A stretch of DNA of 64,000 nucleotides from Agromyces allii (GTDB lineage Bacteria > Actinomycetota > Actinomycetes > Actinomycetales > Microbacteriaceae): contig NZ_WBIN01000016.1 of the NCBI RefSeq assembly GCF_009749385.1, positions 1 to 64,000 on the forward strand. The letters are read 5' to 3'. Positions 25,429 to 34,587 of the stretch are shown one piece after another. Within the stretch, counting starts at the first letter, position 1. Each line of letters starts with the position of its first letter. The notes beneath the pieces were generated by a model. It worked only from the letters and a program-made list of their open reading frames with translations. It made no database searches and was not told the origin of the DNA. A program made the translations under genes and the position numbers.

Positions 25429-27621
25429 ATGACCGACTCGACGAGCACGACGGCGGACGCGGCATCCGTGGCACCGAACCCGACGCAGCCATCGGCGAGC
25501 GCGCCACCGAGGGCGACGCCGTCGGATGCCGCACCGGCCGCACCGTCACGCGCCCGCAGGGTGTTCAGGTTCCTCGGGCGGGTGCCGTTCACGATCGCGC
25601 TGCTGGCGACGCTCATCGTCGTGGGCATCCTCGTCGGCGGCTTCACCTCGCCCATCACCGAGGCCGACTGGTACGAGACGTTCGCCTACGGGGCGCCGTC
25701 CTTCGCCGACGGACGCTGGTGGACGACGCTCACCGGCACCTTCCTCGTGGCGCAGCCCATCGGCTACCTCGTATTGCTGCTCACGGCGGCCGGCGTCGGG
25801 TGGCTCGAGTTCCGGCGCGGCACCGGCCGGGCCGCCGCCTACTTCTTCGGCGGGCAGGCGCTCGCGGTCATCGGCTCGGCGATCGTCATCGCGGGCTTCG
25901 CCGAGATGGGCTCGCACTGGGCCGAGGCGCTCGTCACACAGGTCGACGTCGGTCCGTCGGGCGGCGTGTTCGCATGCATCGCCGCGGCCTCGGCGAGCCT
26001 CTGGTCTCCGTGGCGCGGTCGCGCGCTGCTCATCCTCACGGCCTTCACGCTCGTGAGCGTGCTCTTCCTCGGCACCGTCGCCGACGTCGAGCACGCGATG
26101 GCCGTCGGCATGGTGCTGCTCATCAACGCCGGCTCGTTCAGCAAGCCGACCCTGCGCGAGCAGCGGTACGTCGCCTTCGTCATGATCATCGCGCTCACCG
26201 TCGTGCAGATCGTGGCATCGATCGTGCCGACGTACGGTCCGTTCGGCATGACCCACGTCGGCGGCACCGATGTCTTCGACGTGCTATTCGATACCGTCAT
26301 CGCGGTGATCGTCGCGACCGGGCTGCGCGGCGGGTACCGGGCGGCCTGGGTCGTCGCCGTGATCCTCGCCTCCCTCAACGTGCTCGTCGGCGCCTTCTCG
26401 GTCTTCGTCATCGCCCACCCCGAACTGTTCGGTGGGCCCACCGCCTACGACGAGCGCGAGGGGCTGGCGTTCGCCGCGGCATCCGGATTCCTGTGGGCCG
26501 TGATGCTGGTGTGGCTCGTGGCGTGCGCGCGCGCGTTCCGGGCTCGGCTGCGTCGGCGCCTGAGCGGCGACCGCGGCGCCGACCGACCCGGCGCCCGACT
26601 CGACGAGGTACGGCACGTGGTGCAGACGGCCGGCGGCGGCGCCCTCTCTTGGATGGCCACTTGGCGCGACAACCGGCACTACTTCGGCTCCGACCCCGAG
26701 ACGGTCGTCGCCTATCAGACGCACCAGGGCGTCGCGCTCGTGCTCGGCGATCCGATCGCCGCGCCGGAGAAGCTCGGCGAGACGCTCACGGAGTTCATCG
26801 ACACGGCCGAGCGGGCCGGGTTCGTGGTGTGCGTGTTCGGCGCCGACAGCGCGGCGCGCGACGCGCTCCCCGAGGGGTGGCACGCCCTGCAGGTCGCCGA
26901 GGACACGATCGTCGACCTGCCCGGCCTCGAGTTCACGGGCAAGAAGTGGGGCGCGGTGCGCACGGCGCTGAACCGCGGCGAGCGCGACGGCGTGCGGTTC
27001 CGGCTCGCGTCGCTCGCGACCGAGCCGCGATCGGTGCGCGCGCAGATCTCCGAGATCTCCGAGCAGTGGGTCGGCGACAAGGGCTTGCCCGAGATGCGCT
27101 TCACGCTCGGCTCGATCGACGAGGCCCTCGACCCCGCCGTGCGCATGGCGATCGCGGAGTCCGCCGACGGCACCGTGCAGGGGTTCCTGAGCTGGCTGCC
27201 GGTGTACGCACCAGGCGGGCGCGTGCGCGGATGGACGCTCGACCTCATGCGTCGTCGCGACGGCGGCGCGTTCCCGCCCGTCATGGAGTACCTGATCGGG
27301 TCGTCGGCGCTCGCCTTCCGCGACGAGGAAGCGGAGTTCCTCTCGCTCTCCGGCGCTCCCCTCGCCCGCTCGGACTCGCCCGACGACGAACGGCAGATCG
27401 AGGTGATCCTCGACAAGCTCGGCGGCATCCTCGAGCCGGCCTACGGCTTCCGCTCCCTGCACCGGTTCAAGCAGAAGTTCAACCCGCGCGGCGAGCCCAT
27501 GTACCTGCTCTACCGCGACGGTGCAGACCTCGCGCGCATCGGCGTCGGCCTCGTGCGCGCCTACCTGCCCGACGCGTCGGTGCCGCAGCTCGTGCGCGCC
27601 GGCCTCTCGATCGGCAAGTAG
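25429..27621 (+). CDS. Rhomboid-like membrane domain fused to DUF2156 aminoacyl-phospholipid synthase domain
   Basis: Membrane protein of 730 aa. The C-terminal half (about 400-720) matches the DUF2156/LPG-synthase catalytic domain that transfers an amino acid from aminoacyl-tRNA to phosphatidylglycerol: DPIAAPEKLGETLTEFI, LPGLEFTGKKWGAVRTALNR, YGFRSLHRFKQKFNPRGEPMYLLYR. The N-terminal half is not the usual MprF flippase. It has about six helices with rhomboid-like features: GRWWTTLT (95-102), GPSGGVF with Ser177, and ADVEHAMAVG with His222. Start at 25429 is chosen by the GGGGGGAG site. Lipid modification for resistance to cationic peptides is the family role; the rhomboid part is my reading. 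Confidence 0.82.
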   Translation: MTDSTSTTADAASVAPNPTQPSASAPPRATPSDAAPAAPSRARRVFRFLGRVPFTIALLATLIVVGILVGGFTSPITEADWYETFAYGAPSFADGRWWTTLTGTFLVAQPIGYLVLLLTAAGVGWLEFRRGTGRAAAYFFGGQALAVIGSAIVIAGFAEMGSHWAEALVTQVDVGPSGGVFACIAAASASLWSPWRGRALLILTAFTLVSVLFLGTVADVEHAMAVGMVLLINAGSFSKPTLREQRYVAFVMIIALTVVQIVASIVPTYGPFGMTHVGGTDVFDVLFDTVIAVIVATGLRGGYRAAWVVAVILASLNVLVGAFSVFVIAHPELFGGPTAYDEREGLAFAAASGFLWAVMLVWLVACARAFRARLRRRLSGDRGADRPGARLDEVRHVVQTAGGGALSWMATWRDNRHYFGSDPETVVAYQTHQGVALVLGDPIAAPEKLGETLTEFIDTAERAGFVVCVFGADSAARDALPEGWHALQVAEDTIVDLPGLEFTGKKWGAVRTALNRGERDGVRFRLASLATEPRSVRAQISEISEQWVGDKGLPEMRFTLGSIDEALDPAVRMAIAESADGTVQGFLSWLPVYAPGGRVRGWTLDLMRRRDGGAFPPVMEYLIGSSALAFRDEEAEFLSLSGAPLARSDSPDDERQIEVILDKLGGILEPAYGFRSLHRFKQKFNPRGEPMYLLYRDGADLARIGVGLVRAYLPDASVPQLVRAGLSIGK

Positions 27622-27627
27622 GCCGAA

Positions 27628-30600
27628 TCAGCGGCGGGCGGATGCCGCGGCTCGCCGCGTCCGCAACCGCATCGCCGCTGCGCCGAGGAGCAGCAGCCCG
27701 AGGGCGACGAGCGTTGCCGGCATCGACTCGACACCGGTCGAGGCGATCGAGCCGCTCGTCGATCCCCCGCCCGTGCCGCCGGTACCGCCCGTCGAGCCGC
27801 CTCCCGGCGTCGTGCCCGGATCGGTCGGACCGCCGGTGGGCGGCGGCTCCTCGCCATCAGGCTCCTCACCCTCGGTGACCGTGATGGTGAACGAGTCGGT
27901 GGCGACCGCGAAGAGCACGATCTCCTCGGCGGGCGCCGAATCGGTCGCGGTGCAGGTCACCGTCGTGACACCGACCGGGAAGAAGTCGCCGGAGTCCGCG
28001 TCGCAGTCGACGATGACCGGGGCGACGCCACCGGTGGTCGTCGGCGGATCGAAGTCGACGGTGTCGCCGGTCTCGCCGAAGGGCACCTCGACGACGATGT
28101 CGTCGGGCGCCGTGATCGTGAGCGGTGCGGGCGGGAGGCCTTCCTCGAACGTGACCTCGTTGTCCTCGGAGGTCGACGCCTCACTCGGGTTCGACGCGGC
28201 ATCCATCGCGGCGCCGGCAGCCACCTCCGCGATCACGAGACCATCGGCGGACATGCCCGACACCTCGACCGTGTAGCTGGCGCCCGCACCGGACACCACG
28301 GCCGTCGTCGGATTCGCCGACCCGCTCAACACCACATCGGAGTTCGTGAACCCGGTGACTGGCTCGCTGAACTCCACCTCGAACACGATCGGCGAGGTGC
28401 CCGTCGGGTCGGCCTGCGCCGCGCCCTGCTCGATCGTCACCGTGGGGGCCGTCACGTCGCCCTCGTCGTACTGGAACGTGACCTCGTTGTCCTCGGAGGT
28501 CGACGCCTCACTCGGGTTCGACGCGGCATCCATCGCGGCGCCGGCAGCCACCTCCGCGATCACGAGACCATCGGCGGACATGCCCGACACCTCGACCGTG
28601 TAGCTGGCGCCCGCACCGGATACGGCGGCCGTCGTCGGGTTCGCCGACCCGCTCAACACCACGTCGGAGCTCGAGAGCCCGGTGACGGGCTCGCTGAACT
28701 CGACTTCGAACACGATCGGCGAGGTACCCGTCGGGTCGGCCTGCGCCGCGCCCTGCTCGATCGTCACCGTGGGCGCCACTTCGTCGAGGCCGGTGAACGT
28801 CACCTCATTGTCGACAGAGGTCGACGCCTCGCTCGGGTTCGACGCGGCATCCATCGCGGCGCCGGCAGCCACCTCCGCGATCACGAGGCCGTCGGCGGAC
28901 ATGCCCGACACCTCGACCGTGTAGCTGGCTCCGGCTCCGGACACGGCCGCGGTCGTCGGATTCGCCGACCCGCTCAACACGACGTCGGAGCTCGAGAACC
29001 CGGTCACCGGCTCGCTGAACTCGACTTCGAACACGATCGGCGACGCGGTCGTCGGATCCGCCTGGGCGGCCCCCTGCTCGATCGTCACCGTGGGCGCCAC
29101 CTCGTCGATCCCGGTGAACGTGACTTCGTTGTCCACGGAGGTCGACGCCTCGCTCGGGTTCGACGCGGCATCCGTTGCGGCGCCCGCCGCGATCTCCGCG
29201 ATCACGAGCCCGTTCGCGCTCATGCCCGACACCTCGATCGTGTAGCTCGCTCCGGTTCCGGACACGGCCGCGGTCGTCGGGTTCGCCGACCCGCTCAACA
29301 CCACGTCGGAGCTCGAGAACCCGGTCACCGGCTCGCTGAACTCGACTTCGAACACGATCGGCGAGGTGCCCGTCGGGTCGGCCTGCGAGGCGCCCTGCTC
29401 GATCGTCACCGTGGGCGCCACCTCGTCGATCCCGGTGAACGTCACCTCGTTGTCGACAGAGGTCGACGCCGCACTCGGGTTCGACGCGGCATCCATCGCG
29501 GCACCCGCCGCGATCTCCGCGATCACGAGCCCGTTCGCGCTCATGCCCGACACCTCGACCGTGTAGCTCGCTCCCGTTCCGGACACGGCCGCGGTCGTCG
29601 GGTTCGCCGACCCGCTCAGCACCACGTCGGAGCTCGAGAGCCCGGTCACCGGCTCGCTGAACTCCACCTCGAACACGATCGGCGACGCCCCCGTCGGGTC
29701 GACCTGCGCCGCCCCCTGCTCGATCGTCACCGTGGGGGCGATGGTGTCCTCGGTCTCGTCGTCGATGATCGTCACTGTCGCGGAGCCATCGGTGATCGCC
29801 ACGTCGAACCCGGGCGGGTCGGCCGGCACGCCGTCGATGATGATCTGGTAGGTCTCACCCGGATCGAGGTCGAGGTCCTGCAGGGCGTCCACCGGAATGT
29901 CGATCGACGCCGCGTCGGCCGGCACCGGGAAGGCGACCGAGTTGATCGGCGTGAAGTCGGCGGCGGTCGTCGGGGCGACCACCTGCGTCGACACCGTCAC
30001 CGAGAACGCCGGATGCGCGGCCGGCGACACCGCCAGAGGTACGGTGGTCGCTGCGCCCTCCGCCACCGCGACGTCGGTCGGCAGCGAGAGCTCGAGCAGT
30101 GCGTCGGGCACCTCGTCGTCGATGATCGTCACCGTGGCCGACCCATCGGTGATGGCCGCGTCGAATCCCGCCGGGAAGGGCGGGTCGGCCGGGAATCCGT
30201 CGATCGTCACGGTGTAGGTCTCGCCCGGATCGAGGTCGAGGTCCTGCAGGGCGTCCACCGGAATGTCGATCGACGCCGCATCCTCGGGCACGGTGAAGGA
30301 CTGCGCCGCGATCGGGGTGAAGTCGGCCGCACCGGTCGGCGGCACGGCGGTCGTCGAGATCGTGACGTCGAAGGCCGGATGCGTCGTGGGCGACACCGTG
30401 AGCGGCACCGTGGTCGCGCCGCCCTCGGGCACCGAGACATCCGTCGGCAGCGACACCTCGATGGTCTCGCCGTCGCCGACCTCGACGACGACCTTCTCGA
30501 CCGTCGGGAAGTCGTTCGTGTCGAAGTCGAACCCGAAGAACGGCACCTGGATGCCGTAGGGCGGATCGCCGAGGAACTGCACGGGGAGTCCGTTGTTGCC

Positions 30601-31911
30601 GAGGTCGCTCACGAGGTACCGCACGGTGCAGGTCACGTCGGCAAGCCCGGTCGCCTGGAACTCGACGTTGTCGAGCACGTAGTTGAGGGAATCGATCGCG
30701 TTCAGTCCGCTGACCACGCCGGCGAACGCGCTGTGCGGGTCGCTCGGGTTGCCGGTCGCGAACGGCAGGTTCTTGACCTCGTCGGGCAGGGCGGCCATCG
30801 CCGCATCGATGAGCGCGGTCTTGTTGGTCTGGTACTCGGCGTACTCGGGGTCGGAAGGGTCGGGCTCCAGCCCGAGATCGAGCGCGTCCTCGAACAGTTG
30901 CTCGAGGTCGTCGTAGATCGTGAACGGCGACGCGGGCATCGAGAACGTGCCGCAGTCGGCCCACGAGATGAGCAGCCACTCGTCGCCCGGCCCGTCGAGC
31001 GTGTCGTTCTCGTCGTTCTCGTCGTTGTCCTCGTCGACGACGTTCCAGTCCTCCTCGTCGGGCTGGCCCGTGTCGTCGCCGGCGTCGCCGAGGTAGCCGG
31101 TGCCGCCCGAGGGCACCTGGAACACCTGGTCGGGCACGGTGACCTCGGGGAACTCGTTGATCCGCTGCACGCGGATCTCGATGTCGGCGTTCACCGTGTC
31201 CATCGTCGAGTCACCGGGTGCCATCAGCAGGTCGATCGACTCGGGGTTGGAGCCGTTGTAGTAGTAGGGGTCGTCGGCCGTGCCGTCGCCGTCATCGTCG
31301 GTGTCGGGCGTGTAGACGAGCGTCGCGAGCGCCGCGTTGACCTGCGCGGTCGTGCCGATGATCGCGACCGCCGGGGCGGGCAGCTCGCCGAGCTCGTGCT
31401 TGTCGCGCTCGAGCGCGCCGTCGGCGAACTTCAGCACGTCGAAGTCGCTGTCGCCGTCGTCCTCCACCGACGGCAACGGGTCGAACGTCAGGGTGCCGTG
31501 CGAGACCGAGAGCTGCACGGCGGTGCAGCCGCCCTGGTTCCAGTCGGGCGCCGCCAGGGCGCAGCCCACCTCACCTGATTCGATCTCGATCGTGCGCACG
31601 TCCTGCGAGATGAGGTCGGTGCCGCCGTCGAACTTCAGTTCCCCTTCAGGGATCAGTGTCGGAAATCCGTCGGGGATCGTGACGGGCAGCGACCCGGCCG
31701 GAGCCATGTAGAGGCGCGTGGGCGGCTCGACGAGCGAGGGCGCGACCGCGAACGCCGGCGCGCCGATCGACAGCACCACGAGGGCCGCGCTCGCGAGCAC
31801 GGCGAGCAGTGCCTTCACCGGCGAGAGCGAGCGGATGCCGCGCCTCACCGCCCCAGCGCTCGGTTGCAGGCTCGCCGAATCGGCCTGTTGCCCTGGGACG
31901 CGTTCGGACAT
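27628..31911 (-). CDS. Large repeat-containing cell-surface protein with sortase-like signal
   Basis: Secreted wall protein of 1427 aa. A long signal peptide (helix about 32-55, cleavage near APAFA) is followed by a unique acidic region (about 60-485) with DDGDGTADD and DENDENDTLDG calcium-like stretches. Two Calx-beta-like modules follow (about 490-720), then five nearly identical 107-aa Ig-like units (each starting APTVTIEQGA..., about 725-1255), a HYR-like module (TITAPDDIVVEVPFGETGDTV...), a Pro/Gly linker, and a C-terminal IASTG motif, hydrophobic helix and RTRRAAASARR tail. IASTG resembles the LAXTG signals of class E sortases. Likely adhesion or matrix function; ligand unknown. RBS AGGAGG precedes the ATG. 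It is convergent with the DUF2156 gene, 6 bp apart. Confidence 0.85.
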   Translation of the reverse strand: MSERVPGQQADSASLQPSAGAVRRGIRSLSPVKALLAVLASAALVVLSIGAPAFAVAPSLVEPPTRLYMAPAGSLPVTIPDGFPTLIPEGELKFDGGTDLISQDVRTIEIESGEVGCALAAPDWNQGGCTAVQLSVSHGTLTFDPLPSVEDDGDSDFDVLKFADGALERDKHELGELPAPAVAIIGTTAQVNAALATLVYTPDTDDDGDGTADDPYYYNGSNPESIDLLMAPGDSTMDTVNADIEIRVQRINEFPEVTVPDQVFQVPSGGTGYLGDAGDDTGQPDEEDWNVVDEDNDENDENDTLDGPGDEWLLISWADCGTFSMPASPFTIYDDLEQLFEDALDLGLEPDPSDPEYAEYQTNKTALIDAAMAALPDEVKNLPFATGNPSDPHSAFAGVVSGLNAIDSLNYVLDNVEFQATGLADVTCTVRYLVSDLGNNGLPVQFLGDPPYGIQVPFFGFDFDTNDFPTVEKVVVEVGDGETIEVSLPTDVSVPEGGATTVPLTVSPTTHPAFDVTISTTAVPPTGAADFTPIAAQSFTVPEDAASIDIPVDALQDLDLDPGETYTVTIDGFPADPPFPAGFDAAITDGSATVTIIDDEVPDALLELSLPTDVAVAEGAATTVPLAVSPAAHPAFSVTVSTQVVAPTTAADFTPINSVAFPVPADAASIDIPVDALQDLDLDPGETYQIIIDGVPADPPGFDVAITDGSATVTIIDDETEDTIAPTVTIEQGAAQVDPTGASPIVFEVEFSEPVTGLSSSDVVLSGSANPTTAAVSGTGASYTVEVSGMSANGLVIAEIAAGAAMDAASNPSAASTSVDNEVTFTGIDEVAPTVTIEQGASQADPTGTSPIVFEVEFSEPVTGFSSSDVVLSGSANPTTAAVSGTGASYTIEVSGMSANGLVIAEIAAGAATDAASNPSEASTSVDNEVTFTGIDEVAPTVTIEQGAAQADPTTASPIVFEVEFSEPVTGFSSSDVVLSGSANPTTAAVSGAGASYTVEVSGMSADGLVIAEVAAGAAMDAASNPSEASTSVDNEVTFTGLDEVAPTVTIEQGAAQADPTGTSPIVFEVEFSEPVTGLSSSDVVLSGSANPTTAAVSGAGASYTVEVSGMSADGLVIAEVAAGAAMDAASNPSEASTSEDNEVTFQYDEGDVTAPTVTIEQGAAQADPTGTSPIVFEVEFSEPVTGFTNSDVVLSGSANPTTAVVSGAGASYTVEVSGMSADGLVIAEVAAGAAMDAASNPSEASTSEDNEVTFEEGLPPAPLTITAPDDIVVEVPFGETGDTVDFDPPTTTGGVAPVIVDCDADSGDFFPVGVTTVTCTATDSAPAEEIVLFAVATDSFTITVTEGEEPDGEEPPPTGGPTDPGTTPGGGSTGGTGGTGGGSTSGSIASTGVESMPATLVALGLLLLGAAAMRLRTRRAAASARR
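28144..29742 (-). repeat. Five tandem ~321-bp coding repeats in the surface protein
   Basis: The marker CCCTGCTCGATCGTCACC starts at 28424, 28751, 29072, 29393 and 29714, giving spacings of 327, 321, 321 and 321 bases. Units are nearly identical at both DNA and protein level, with long shared stretches including third codon positions, which points to recent duplication or gene conversion. The 327-base unit has a short insertion coding FQYDEGDV. Confidence 0.93.
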
Positions 31912-32089
31912 CCCGACCTCCTGTGGTCTGGCGCGGGGAACTCACCCCGAGACAAGCAGCCGCCGACCCGGAGCGTCAAGAGGATTCCTCAGTTCTGCTC
32001 GCTCGGCGTGCACCCAGTTCGGGGGGGGTGCCGCCTCGGGTGCGCGCCGCAGGACGCCCCGGACGCCCCGGCCTGCACTGCGATCCGCC

Positions 32090-32095
32090 TAGGCT
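32090..32095 (+). promoter_or_regulatory. -10-like box TAGGCT of leaderless cofD
   Basis: TAGGCT ends six bases before the GTG start of cofD. The identical hexamer at nearly the same distance precedes the LysR and exodeoxyribonuclease III genes. Confidence 0.5.
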
Positions 32096-32101
32096 TGCGG
32101 G

Positions 32102-33139
32102 GTGCGGATCACAGTGCTCGCGGGCGGCGTCGGAGGGTCGCGCTTCGTGCGCGGCGTGCGGGAGGAATGCGCGAGGCGGTGGCCCGACGGCGAGGGCGGC
32201 ACCGAGGCATCCGTCACCGTCGTCGTGAACACGGGCGACGACATCTGGCTCTCGGGCGTGCGCCTCATGCCCGACTTCGACTCGCTGCTCTACTCGCTCG
32301 CGGGCGTCAACGACACCGAGCGCGGCTGGGGTCGCGCCGGTGAGACCGAGCGGGTCGCCGCCGAGCTGCGCGAGTGGGGCGTCGGCTGGCCCTGGTTCAC
32401 GCTCGGCGACCTCGATCTCGGCACCCACCTGGCCCGCACCGCGTGGCTGCGCGAGGGACTCACGCCGTCGCAGATCACCGAGCGCCTCCAGCAGCGCTGG
32501 CCGCTCGGGGTGCGCCTGCTGCCCGCGACCGACACCGAGGTCGACACGCACGTACGCGTCGCCGACCCCGAGGCATCCGACCCCGAGGCATCCGACGCCG
32601 AGACGCGTGGCAAGCGCGAGATGCACTTCCAGGAGTGGTGGACGCGGTACCACGCGACCCTGCCCGCGCTCGCGTTCCGGCAGCAGAACATCGCCGACGC
32701 GCGCCCGGCGCCCGGCGTGGCCGAGGCGATCGCCGACGCCGACCTCGTGCTCGTCGCCCCGTCGAACCCGGTCGTGTCGATCGGCACGATCCTCGCGGTG
32801 CCCGGCATGCGCGAGGCGCTCGCGGCGACCACGGCTCCCGTCGTCGGCGTCTCGCCGATCATCGGCGGCAAGGTCGTCCGCGGCATGGCCGACGCGTGCC
32901 TTCCCGCGATCGGCGTCGAGACGAGCGCCGAGGCGGTCGGCCGGCACTACGGCTTCCGTCGCGACGGCGGGCTCCTCGACGCATGGCTCGTCGACGAGAC
33001 GGATGCCGCGGCGGCCGGCTCGCTGACGGCCGACGGCCTGCTCGCGGCATCCGCCCCGCTCTGGATGCACGACCTCGACCGCTCGGCCGACCTCGCCGGT
33101 GCGGCGATCGACCTCGGAACCGCCGGACGGAGCGCCTGA
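32102..33139 (+). CDS. cofD: 2-phospho-L-lactate transferase (CofD/FbiA)
   Basis: F420 biosynthesis: joins FO with the phospho-lactyl (or phosphoenolpyruvyl) group of the guanylylated precursor to give (dehydro-)F420-0. The 345-aa protein shows the family start RITVLAGGVGGSRFVRG (2-18), NTGDDIWLSGVRLMPDFDSLLYSLAG (about 43-68), WFTLGDLDLGTHLARTAWL and LVAPSNPVVSIGTILAVPG. An insert near 170 has a small duplicated segment (PEASDPEASD). Start is GTG, apparently leaderless. The partner genes cofC and cofE lie 23 kb away on the other strand, not in this operon. In actinobacteria the substrate is thought to derive from PEP. Confidence 0.94.
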   Translation: MRITVLAGGVGGSRFVRGVREECARRWPDGEGGTEASVTVVVNTGDDIWLSGVRLMPDFDSLLYSLAGVNDTERGWGRAGETERVAAELREWGVGWPWFTLGDLDLGTHLARTAWLREGLTPSQITERLQQRWPLGVRLLPATDTEVDTHVRVADPEASDPEASDAETRGKREMHFQEWWTRYHATLPALAFRQQNIADARPAPGVAEAIADADLVLVAPSNPVVSIGTILAVPGMREALAATTAPVVGVSPIIGGKVVRGMADACLPAIGVETSAEAVGRHYGFRRDGGLLDAWLVDETDAAAAGSLTADGLLAASAPLWMHDLDRSADLAGAAIDLGTAGRSA

Positions 33140-33144
33140 GCGCG

Positions 33145-33150
33145 TAGCGT
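33145..33150 (+). promoter_or_regulatory. -10-like box TAGCGT upstream of the 157-aa protein
   Basis: TAGCGT ends six bases before the ATG at 33157, within the 17-bp gap after cofD. This suggests an extra leaderless start even though the gene could be read through from cofD. Confidence 0.4.
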
Positions 33151-33156
33151 TGCCGC

Positions 33157-33630
33157 ATGGCGTACTTCAGCGAGACCCGCCACGACCTGCTCGACGGGGT
33201 CGCCCGGGAGTTCCTGCACCTGACCCCGCGAGGACGACGGCTCGTCGCGATCGAGGGCCTCGACCCCGTGCGTGCCGCGCGGTTCGCCGACGACCTCGCG
33301 GCAGCGCTCGAGGTGCAGGGCCAGACCGTGGCCCGACGATCGCTCGGCGATGTCGACGAGGCGACGCTGAGGGCCGAGACGGTCGAGCCGTTCCGCGCGG
33401 GCGCGCTCGAGGGTGCCGACGACCCCGACACCGTGCTCGTGGTCGACGGGCGCCGCCTGCTGAACGAGAAGGTGCGCGGCATCTGGCACTTCACCGTGTG
33501 GGTGCTCGCGGGCGAGGAACTGCCGCACGCCGGCGTCAACGTCATCGTCGACGCGACCCTCGAGTCAACGCCCAGGCGCTTCTTCTACGACTACTGCGCG
33601 CTGCCGCCGAGCGTCGGGGAACTCCGCTGA
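33157..33630 (+). CDS. Hypothetical protein resembling a nucleoside kinase with a degenerate P-loop
   Basis: Soluble protein of 157 aa, no firm family. The N-terminal segment LVAIEGLDPVRAARFADDLAAALEVQGQTV (about 29-58) follows the strand-loop-helix pattern of uridine-kinase-like P-loop proteins, but the GxxGxGKT loop is replaced by GLDPVRAAR, so ATP binding by that loop is not expected. Later pieces (DTVLVVDGRRLLNEKVRGIWHFTVWVL) also resemble kinase core strands. It sits 17 bp behind cofD and 2 bp before a GNAT gene. A role linked to cofD is only a neighbourhood guess. Confidence 0.6.
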   Translation: MAYFSETRHDLLDGVAREFLHLTPRGRRLVAIEGLDPVRAARFADDLAAALEVQGQTVARRSLGDVDEATLRAETVEPFRAGALEGADDPDTVLVVDGRRLLNEKVRGIWHFTVWVLAGEELPHAGVNVIVDATLESTPRRFFYDYCALPPSVGELR

Positions 33631-33632
33631 CG

Positions 33633-34196
33633 GTGCGGCTCAGGCGCGAGCGACCGACGGATGCCGCGGCCGTCGCAGCACTGCACCTCGCGGCGTTCGG
33701 CGAGCACGGCGCCGTCGTGAACGCGATCGTGCACGACCTCCGGCCGACGATCGCCGAGCTCGGCGGGTGCTCGTTCGTGGCCGTGGACGGCGGGAGCGGC
33801 GACGATGATCGCGACGGCCGGATCGTCGGCCACGTCATGATCACGATGAGCCTGCTCGATGCGCCCGAGCGCCTCATTTCGGCGCCGGTGCTGAGCCCGC
33901 TCGCCGTCGCGCCCGAGCGGCAGGGCGAGGGCATCGGCTCCGCACTCGTGCGTCGCGCACTCGAGCATGCCGAGGAGGCCGGATCGCCGTTCGTCGTGCT
34001 CGAGGGGGATCCCGAGTACTACTCGCGGCTCGGGTTCGTGGCGGCCGGCGGGCTCGGCTTCCGCCGACCGTCGCTGCGGATCCCCGAGGCGGCGTTTCAG
34101 GTGCATCCGCTTCGCGGGCACGAGCAGGGCATGACCGGGACGATCGTCTACGCCTGGCCGTTCTGGGCGCACGACGCGGTCGGTCTTCGCGACTGA
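33633..34196 (+). CDS. GNAT-family N-acetyltransferase
   Basis: Acyl-CoA-dependent acetyltransferase of 187 aa. The acetyl-CoA loop is RQGEGIGSALVRRALEHAEEAG (about 91-112), preceded by LSPLAVAPE, and followed by the YYSRLGFVAAG strand-helix typical of GNAT motif B. Substrate unknown; the pattern resembles the YhbS-like group. Start is taken as GTG two bases after the preceding stop, implying coupled translation; GGGGA lies 12 bases upstream. Confidence 0.85.
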   Translation: MRLRRERPTDAAAVAALHLAAFGEHGAVVNAIVHDLRPTIAELGGCSFVAVDGGSGDDDRDGRIVGHVMITMSLLDAPERLISAPVLSPLAVAPERQGEGIGSALVRRALEHAEEAGSPFVVLEGDPEYYSRLGFVAAGGLGFRRPSLRIPEAAFQVHPLRGHEQGMTGTIVYAWPFWAHDAVGLRD

Positions 34197-34239
34197 ACCG
34201 AACCCTGCGACCGGCCCGATCGCTGCGCGACCGGCCCGA

Positions 34240-34587
34240 TCAGGGGATGTAGTCGACCACCCCGTGCGGCGCGACGGCGGCGCGGTAGCGCTCGACGAGC
34301 TCGCGCCAGCCCGACTGGGGCGTGAACTCGTGGGCGTGCACCGCCTCCGTGAAGTGCCAGAGCAGGTACGGATGCGCGCCGAGCACGTAGAGCGCCTCGA
34401 CGTCACGGGCGGCGAACGCGGCCCGCTCCGCATCGGTGAGCACCCGGTCGTCGGTCGCTCCGTCGGGCCCACCGGCCTCGCCGAGCCAGCGCTCGACGTA
34501 GGCCGCGGGGTCGGCGGCGTACTCGGCGACGCGCTCGTCGGAAAGCTCCACGAAGCGCATGAACTTGTCGACCATGTAACGGCTCAT
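34240..34587 (-). CDS. Small subunit-like protein of a LigAB-type extradiol dioxygenase
   Basis: Protein of 115 aa resembling the LigA (alpha) subunit of protocatechuate 4,5-dioxygenase: MSRYMVDKFMRFVELSDERVAEYAADPAAYVERW..., then DAERAAFAARDVEALYVLGAHPYLLWHF. LigA caps the active site of LigB. The ATG overlaps the LigB-like stop by four bases (ATGA), so the two are coupled as in known LigAB pairs. It is the last gene of the operon. The 3' flank has a 15-base direct repeat (GCGACCGGCCCGATC twice) running up to the stop. Confidence 0.82.
   Translation of the reverse strand: MSRYMVDKFMRFVELSDERVAEYAADPAAYVERWLGEAGGPDGATDDRVLTDAERAAFAARDVEALYVLGAHPYLLWHFTEAVHAHEFTPQSGWRELVERYRAAVAPHGVVDYIP

Noticed and set aside
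25125-27878. A 917-codon plus-strand frame overlapping MocR, the DUF2156 gene and the surface-protein end
   Set aside because: Arginine-rich shadow of the true frames; crosses three genes with clear motifs.
28346-29566. Repeated small plus-strand open frames (about 65-85 codons) opposite the surface-protein repeats
   Set aside because: They recur only because the coding repeats on the other strand are near-identical; no start signals or independent conservation.
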